Assembly: GCA_958369755.1 (NCBI GenBank)
Contig: CATXJC010000058.1
Span: 1 to 10,464 of the forward strand
Reading direction: 5' to 3'
From: an uncultured Prevotella sp.
GTDB lineage: Bacteria > Bacteroidota > Bacteroidia > Bacteroidales > Bacteroidaceae
Length of the DNA stretch: 10,464 bases
In this document: positions 6,614 to 10,464 of the stretch, in pieces
Numbering within the stretch: the first letter of the stretch is position 1
Layout of the letters: the number at the start of each line of letters is the position of its first letter
Notes under the pieces: model-generated
Told to the model about the DNA's origin: nothing
Databases searched by the model: none
The model's input: only the letters and a program-made list of their open reading frames with translations
Translations under genes and position numbers: made by a program

Positions 6614-6870
6614 ATGGATGAGCGGTTTGATTGATACGAATGAGCGGTGCTATTGATGTGGGTTAGAACTGCTTATCAATAGGAATAAGCATCGTAAGAA
6701 GCCTTTATAAGTTGTCGGAAGAAGTAGGATAAGTTGTTGGAACAGTAAGTATATGTTGCCGGGAAAGTCACCTTCGTCAGTCGCACAACAGCTGTTGTGC
6801 GCTTGCATATCAGCTGTTATGCGCTTGCACAACACGTGTTGTGCACTTGTAATCCAGCTGTTGTGCAGTA
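6614..6870. repeat. degenerate tandem array with 22-bp period (about 12 units)
   Basis: A short motif recurs in strict register. Units begin ATGAG at 6618 and 6640, GTTAG at 6662, ATAAG at 6685, 6707 and 6729, ATATG at 6751, a weak TTCGT at 6773, then TTGTG at 6795, TTATG at 6817 and TTGTG at 6839 and 6861. All steps are 22 bp except one of 23. The first two units share GAGCGG and ATTGAT; units 5 to 7 share (A)GTTG followed by a purine-rich end. The array occupies most of the divergent gap between the HU-like and LuxR-type genes. It does not behave as a coding region (the only overlapping short frame is low-complexity and on the other strand). Twenty-two base pairs is close to two helical turns, so repeated sites would lie on one face of the DNA. 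Function unknown. Confidence 0.72.
6783..6866. repeat. four palindromic 18-bp units spaced by 4 bp
   Basis: The last third of the 22-bp array consists of 18-bp palindromes: 6783-6800 (perfect, centre CAGCTG), 6805-6822 (one mismatched pair, centre CAGCTG), 6827-6844 (perfect, centre CACGTG) and 6849-6866 (left arm decayed, centre CAGCTG). They are separated by GCTT, GCTT and ACTT. The arms are GCACAACA with TGTTGTGC. Such symmetry suggests operators for a dimeric protein, or cruciform/REP-like elements; stacked hairpins could also form in RNA. Confidence 0.85.
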
Positions 6871-6971
6871 AAATTTGTAACTCCCTTCATCATATTGCAA
6901 TTTTATAACTTTTTACGGTTAATTTTCTGTAATTAGATAATGTGGCATTATCGTAATTGCAAAAAAAGATG

Positions 6972-6979
6972 TATTTTTG
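6972..6979 (+). promoter_or_regulatory. candidate -7 box upstream of the LuxR-type gene
   Basis: TATTTTTG matches TAnnTTTG. No good TTTG lies 19-21 bp upstream (that position reads TTAT), so the -33 element is weak and the promoter may need an activator. A start just downstream would give a leader of about 130 nt containing the hairpin at 7006-7037. Confidence 0.45.
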
Positions 6980-7005
6980 TAGGCAAGAATCGTATAAAAA
7001 CAAGA

Positions 7006-7037
7006 CCCGATAGCTTGACGAATCAGAGGCTACCGGG
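7006..7037 (-). other. hairpin in the LuxR-type leader, fully paired as minus-strand RNA
   Basis: Arms 7006-7014 (CCCGATAGC) and 7029-7037 (GCTACCGGG) enclose a 14-nt loop. As plus-strand RNA the stem has an A-C mismatch in the middle; as minus-strand RNA that position is a G-U wobble, so all nine pairs form. On the minus strand the stem is followed by TCTTGTTTTTATA, a terminator-like U-rich tract. This suggests an intrinsic terminator of a leftward transcript, or a structured leader. Confidence 0.5.
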
Positions 7038-7048
7038 AATCAACGCTA

Positions 7049-7080
7049 CAAAGATAGTGCTTTTTCTTGTTATAACCAAG
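7049..7080 (-). promoter_or_regulatory. candidate antisense promoter inside the LuxR-type leader
   Basis: On the minus strand TATCTTTG (complement of 7049-7056) fits TAnnTTTG, with CTTG (complement of 7077-7080) as -33 at 20-bp spacing. It points left, away from the LuxR-type gene, directly into the hairpin at 7006-7037. A transcript starting near 7043 and ending behind that hairpin would be about 50-60 nt. Confidence 0.4.
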
Positions 7081-7118
7081 TAAATGAACGAATTTTTATG
7101 GAATATTTAGAATAGCTT

Positions 7119-7877
7119 ATGAATAAAGAAAAAGAAGATTTCTTCCTCCATTCCAATGAGGTGAATCATATCAACAGAGAAGATTACGATAAGATTGAAT
7201 TATTGGTGAATGCGGCAAAAGCCTTTGCCCGCAGCACCTACCAGTGCGTCTATATCATCGATTATTTTCATCAAGACTTCATCTATGCATCAGATAACCT
7301 CGCTTATCTCTGCGGATTGGAACCGGAGCAGTTGATGAACGCAGGCTATCAGATGTATATAGACCATGTTCCGGATGCTGACCTGCAGATGCTGCTCGAA
7401 GTGAACAAGAAAGGTTTTGATCTTTTCAATGAATTGCCTGTGGGCGACCGCCTGGACTATACCATCTCGTACGACTTTCATCTTACCAATGGCAGACATA
7501 GCCGATTGATTCATCATCACCTTACTCCGATACTTCTTTCTGATGATGGAAGAATCTGGCTTGCCCTCTGCACCGTATCATTGGCAGCTACCGATGAACC
7601 GGGACATATCATCATGCAGAAGAATGGTGAGCGTGGGTATTATGAGTATTCCACACAGAAACACAAGTGGGAGAAAAAAGAGGGTTTAACCTTGAGCGAG
7701 ACAGAGAGAGATGTTTTGAGATTATCTGCCCAAGGTTACACGATGAATGATATTGCCGACCGACTATGCAAGTCGGTGGATACGATAAAGGCTTGCAAGC
7801 GCAACCTTTTCGCCAAGATGGGCGTGAAAAACATTGCCGAAGCGCTGTTTCATTCCACGAACTATCAGATGATATAA
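7119..7877 (+). CDS. LuxR-type transcriptional regulator with PAS-like N-terminal domain
   Basis: A 252-residue cytoplasmic regulator. The C-terminal LuxR-type HTH spans about 190-245: LTLSETERDVLRLSAQGYTM (190-209), with the conserved Glu196 and Leu200 region, then NDIADRL and a recognition helix VDTIKACKRNLFAKMGVKN (220-238). The N-terminal part (about 40-155) resembles a PAS-like sensor: CVYIIDYFHQDFIYASDN, then LCGLEPEQLMNAG and closing strands around GRHSRLIHHHLTPILL. No phospho-acceptor receiver domain and no membrane segment are present, so the signal is probably a small molecule or protein partner. The ATG at 7119 is preceded by a long leader without a Shine-Dalgarno sequence. It converges with the ThiF-like gene (6 bp between stop codons). 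Its targets are unknown; the upstream repeat array is one candidate. Confidence 0.85.
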   Translation: MNKEKEDFFLHSNEVNHINREDYDKIELLVNAAKAFARSTYQCVYIIDYFHQDFIYASDNLAYLCGLEPEQLMNAGYQMYIDHVPDADLQMLLEVNKKGFDLFNELPVGDRLDYTISYDFHLTNGRHSRLIHHHLTPILLSDDGRIWLALCTVSLAATDEPGHIIMQKNGERGYYEYSTQKHKWEKKEGLTLSETERDVLRLSAQGYTMNDIADRLCKSVDTIKACKRNLFAKMGVKNIAEALFHSTNYQMI

Positions 7878-7883
7878 TCGCAA

Positions 7884-8477
7884 TCATATCTCTTCCAACA
7901 ATGGCGAGAGATAGAACTTGGGGAAGTATTTCACCTCCTTGCCTTCCGCAAGGTTTGCGAGAATGTTGGCACAGTAGCCGGCGGCAATATATGCCCCGAT
8001 GCCCAGTTGTGGGAAAGACTCCTCAGAATAATGTCTGATGGCTTCATCTATCCAAGGCAAGGGCATCTGCCAGAACATACCGTACTGCGAGATATACTTG
8101 CCCAGTGAGCAACGGAAATCATCCGTACCTTTTTTCACTACTTCGCTGAATGGATAGCCTTTCGGTTTCTCTACAGCGAGAAAGGCAGCCTTGCCAAGAT
8201 TGACAACATGGATAACGGTGATGCCCCGTTCCTTGCATTTTTCATCGAAAGCAAACGAGGCTTCGTTGTCATGCAAGGTTGCATTCACCGCATACCGGAT
8301 GCCCGACAAGTCGCATGCATCCACATCTTCCACCGTCAGCGTATCCTTTTCTATGCGATAGATTTGAAATCTATCTTCCTGCCGAGAGCTTTTATGGAAG
8401 TCATGGTGCAAGGCACAGAAAGCTATCAAGCTTCCCATGTCTGCGCCACTAATCAACAATTTTATTGGGTTGTTCAT
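7884..8477 (-). CDS. small ThiF/E1-like fold protein, function unknown
   Basis: A 197-residue soluble protein that resembles part of the ThiF/HesA/MoeB (E1-like) family. The N-terminus IKLLISGADMGSLIAF (5-20) looks like a first Rossmann strand and glycine turn. IRYAVNATLHDNEASFAFDE (60-79) followed by CKERGITVIHVVNLGKAAFL matches the 'd.vinA.dn...r..l...c...gip.i...' core of that family. The C-terminus has PQLGIGAYIAAGYCANILAN (156-175) and ends KYFPKFYLSPLLEEI. The adenylation-loop residues and zinc-binding CxxC pairs of true E1-like enzymes are not visible, and the protein is shorter, so catalytic activity is doubtful. It starts 50 bp behind the outer-membrane barrel gene on the same strand and is probably its operon partner. 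The family call is from motif resemblance only. Confidence 0.55.
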   Translation of the reverse strand: MNNPIKLLISGADMGSLIAFCALHHDFHKSSRQEDRFQIYRIEKDTLTVEDVDACDLSGIRYAVNATLHDNEASFAFDEKCKERGITVIHVVNLGKAAFLAVEKPKGYPFSEVVKKGTDDFRCSLGKYISQYGMFWQMPLPWIDEAIRHYSEESFPQLGIGAYIAAGYCANILANLAEGKEVKYFPKFYLSPLLEEI

Positions 8478-8527
8478 TTATAGAGAGATTTATTGTCATT
8501 ACACCATTACCGGATGCTGCAGACAGA

Positions 8528-10464
8528 TTACATTCTGTTCTTCTGGCTTTCTCCAGCACCCGTACCCTTATACTTGCTTCTTGTCGTGTTGAACTTATAC
8601 CGTACAGTAAGCGACACTTTGCTTGTTGACAGTCCATCAACAATCAAGTCCTTCATTTTGCCATAATGAGCAATCATGTGGCTATCGTTTGTCCCGAACA
8701 AATCATAGATGAAGAGCTGAAACGACAAATGGTCTTTCAAGAAAGCCTTATATGCGGAAACATTCGTGCAAAACATAGGCTTGTACAGATACAGATTCTC
8801 TTCATGGCCTTTCGTGATATACGACATCATCAACGTAAACATTCCTAATTTGGTGTTGAGCGTATTGTCAAAACGGAATGAAGCCATTGGTTTATTGAGC
8901 GATTTCCCATCGTGCGTCTCCATATCAAACCATTGCTTGTCAACGGATGCTGTAAGCGAAGGATGCCAGATGCCAAACGAAGGGCGCAAGTTGATGGATG
9001 CAGCTACGTCATTATACGAATTCCCATTTACTGGCTTCATCAAGCCTATTGCAGGATTATCCTTATAAGTCTCCACTGTGGATATAATCGGATTGGAAGT
9101 ATGGCTGTAGGTCATATCGAATGTCAACCATTTGTAAGCCAACTCGTAGTTGAGATTTCTACTTATCTGAGATACCAGAAATGGATTTCCCGTTTCATAC
9201 GTGTATCGGTTGTCATACTGAATGCCACTGCGCAAATTATGATAGGAAGGACGATTAATGTCGGCTGCATAGCTCAATTGCATCTGTACCTTGCCTGCAG
9301 GCATCGATAAGCTAAGCGATGGGAACCAATTGCCGTACGACTTGCTTTGTCCTGGTATATACTTGCCGTATTCGTAGTAGTTGAAGTCGATATACTCATA
9401 TCTCAGTCCTGCCTCCAAACTCAGATTACCAAAATCTCTTGAATAGGTCAAGAATGAAGATGTCATGCTTTCTGTAATACGGCTGTCGTCATCCGATACC
9501 AAGTTAGTTGGCACCACTTGATACTTTGAGGTACGATGGGTATTGGAATATTCACCACCCAAAGACAAATTACCACCTAATAATGGATAAGAAAGCACCA
9601 GTTTGGAAGCGAGTAGATGATAGTCCTTGTTCGTCAAGCTATGAGCCGTCTGGCTTTGCGCATCCATTCCCACTTCCTGGTATTGCTCTTTGGTAACATC
9701 GTTCTGGTATTCCTTCGACCATAGCCAATCTGTATTGAAATCGATGCTGAACTTACCTATCTTTCCTACATAGTAAATATTGCTTGAAAGATTATTCTTC
9801 TGCCAAAAGAAATCAGCATGACTATCAGAATTTTCAGACAAATCTCCGTCTTTCAATATCAAAGAACTCATATCGCCGTTCCATGTTTGTTTTGGATTTC
9901 TTAGAAAGCCAAAGTTGGCACCTATAGAGTTGTTGGCATCCAACTGGTAGCTGGCATCCAGACGAAAGTTCATGGCTTCGATAATACCTACTTGTCTTAT
10001 CTCACTTTTCTGGTTCCACGTCTTGTCAAGATAAGTCTTCTGCTGTAAGTCTTTATTGTCTGGCTGGTATTGTCTTGCTCCAAAGGCGTATGCGCCCAGC
10101 TCTAATCCATTCTTGCGATAGTTCATATTCAGCCTGCCATATCCTCCAAGGTTCTTTTTCTCGTCGTACGATCCTTCTGTTGTAGCGTCAAATCCGAAGC
10201 CCTCGCCTTGTATCTTCTTCGTTGTGATACGGATGACCGCCTTGGTGCTGGCTGCGTAACGGGCACCAGGGTTGGTGATGACTTCCACCGACTTGATGTT
10301 ATCGGAATGCAAACGGTCTAGCTCGCTCTTGTCTCTCATCTGTCGTCCATTGATATAGATAACAGGTTCACCGCGACCGAATACCTTGATGCTGCCATTC
10401 TGGGCAGACACGTTAGGGATGCGGTCGAGCAGGTTCTCCATGGTTCCTGCCTTCTCAAGTACGG
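8528..10464 (-). CDS. TonB-dependent receptor-like outer-membrane beta-barrel protein, 5' end outside the window
   Basis: The C-terminal about 644 codons of an outer-membrane protein of the Bacteroidetes barrel type (OMP_b-brl_3-like). The open frame runs past the right edge, reading VLEKAGT before the first in-window Met (10441), so that Met is internal. The visible N-terminal part is a plug domain: NLLDRIPNV, then IKVFGRGEPVIYINGRQMRD and IKSVEVITNPGARYAASTKA, then VIRITTKK. It is followed by a long series of amphipathic strands (for example GLELGAYAFGARQYQPDN, KFSIDFNTDWLWSK, LSLEAGLRYEYIDFNYYEYG) and a final barrel strand VSLTVRYKFNTTRSKYKGTG, with the usual Bacteroidetes ending. The missing N-terminus should hold a signal peptide and probably a carboxypeptidase-regulatory-like domain. 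No SusD partner follows, which argues against a glycan-uptake SusC. The ligand is unknown. Confidence 0.9.
   Translation of the reverse strand, partial: VLEKAGTMENLLDRIPNVSAQNGSIKVFGRGEPVIYINGRQMRDKSELDRLHSDNIKSVEVITNPGARYAASTKAVIRITTKKIQGEGFGFDATTEGSYDEKKNLGGYGRLNMNYRKNGLELGAYAFGARQYQPDNKDLQQKTYLDKTWNQKSEIRQVGIIEAMNFRLDASYQLDANNSIGANFGFLRNPKQTWNGDMSSLILKDGDLSENSDSHADFFWQKNNLSSNIYYVGKIGKFSIDFNTDWLWSKEYQNDVTKEQYQEVGMDAQSQTAHSLTNKDYHLLASKLVLSYPLLGGNLSLGGEYSNTHRTSKYQVVPTNLVSDDDSRITESMTSSFLTYSRDFGNLSLEAGLRYEYIDFNYYEYGKYIPGQSKSYGNWFPSLSLSMPAGKVQMQLSYAADINRPSYHNLRSGIQYDNRYTYETGNPFLVSQISRNLNYELAYKWLTFDMTYSHTSNPIISTVETYKDNPAIGLMKPVNGNSYNDVAASINLRPSFGIWHPSLTASVDKQWFDMETHDGKSLNKPMASFRFDNTLNTKLGMFTLMMSYITKGHEENLYLYKPMFCTNVSAYKAFLKDHLSFQLFIYDLFGTNDSHMIAHYGKMKDLIVDGLSTSKVSLTVRYKFNTTRSKYKGTGAGESQKNRM

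Noticed and set aside
6650..6835. Minus-strand 61-codon open frame within the repeat array
   Set aside because: It runs through the 22-bp repeats, has no recognisable domain, and its composition is explained by the repeat units.
6783..6866. CRISPR array
   Set aside because: Units repeat every 22 bp with only 4-bp spacers of nearly identical sequence, and no cas genes are present. Real CRISPR spacers are unique and about 30 bp or longer.
6614..6870. Plasmid-type iteron origin
   Set aside because: The 22-bp period fits iterons, but no replication initiator gene, DnaA box or partition gene was seen and the flanks look chromosomal. Kept only as a repeat array of unknown role.
7860..7895. Bidirectional terminator between the convergent LuxR-type and ThiF-like genes
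   Set aside because: Only a weak AT-rich inverted repeat with a mismatch is visible (GATATAAT with ATCATATC) and it lacks a proper T-run; too weak to annotate.
7884..8477. Bacterial ubiquitin-like conjugation or CBASS/Bil-type defence module
   Set aside because: Only a reduced E1-like fold is visible. No ubiquitin-like, E2, JAB or CD-NTase gene is in the window, and the catalytic motifs are not apparent.
8208..9310. Plus-strand open frames opposite the ThiF-like and barrel genes
   Set aside because: They are antisense shadows with no family resemblance, and the minus-strand products have continuous conserved motifs.

Overview
The window looks like chromosomal DNA of a Bacteroidales bacterium, most likely of the Prevotella/Segatella group. 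The reasons are: TAnnTTTG-type -7 promoter boxes with -33 partners about 20 bp upstream; the absence of Shine-Dalgarno sequences; a tRNA gene without an encoded CCA end; and families largely confined to Bacteroidetes (GldE, the HU-domain/winged-helix fusion, the OMP_b-brl_3 type outer-membrane barrel). Assignment to genus is inference from remembered family resemblance, not a search.

Left part (1-4187, + strand): the 3' two thirds of a tRNA-Gly(GCC), a conserved protein of unknown function, then ssb, gldE, a 4'-phosphopantetheinyl transferase and a secreted esterase-like/phytase-like protein. The last two overlap, and the set reads as one rightward transcription unit.

Middle part (4193-6539, - strand): an HU-domain/winged-helix DNA-binding protein, then murQ (MurNAc-6-phosphate etherase, cell-wall recycling), then a short-chain dehydrogenase. 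A well-formed promoter precedes the HU-like gene. None was seen in front of murQ or the dehydrogenase, so they may be read from the same promoter. This unit runs head-on into the esterase-like gene with a 5-bp gap.

Intergenic region (6540-7118, 579 bp): the most unusual part of the window. It holds the leftward promoter of the HU-like gene, then about 12 degenerate units repeating in register every 22 bp (roughly 6614-6870). The last four units are 18-bp palindromes or near-palindromes with 4-bp spacers, three centred on CAGCTG and one on CACGTG. Beyond that are a rightward -7 box for the LuxR-type gene and, in its leader, a hairpin that pairs better as minus-strand RNA and lies just downstream of a plausible minus-strand promoter.

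Right part (7119-10464): a LuxR-type regulator with a PAS-like N-terminal half (+), facing a leftward pair made of a TonB-dependent-receptor-like outer-membrane barrel (5' end outside the window) and a small ThiF/E1-like protein. No recognisable defence system, CRISPR array, insertion sequence or prophage gene was seen.
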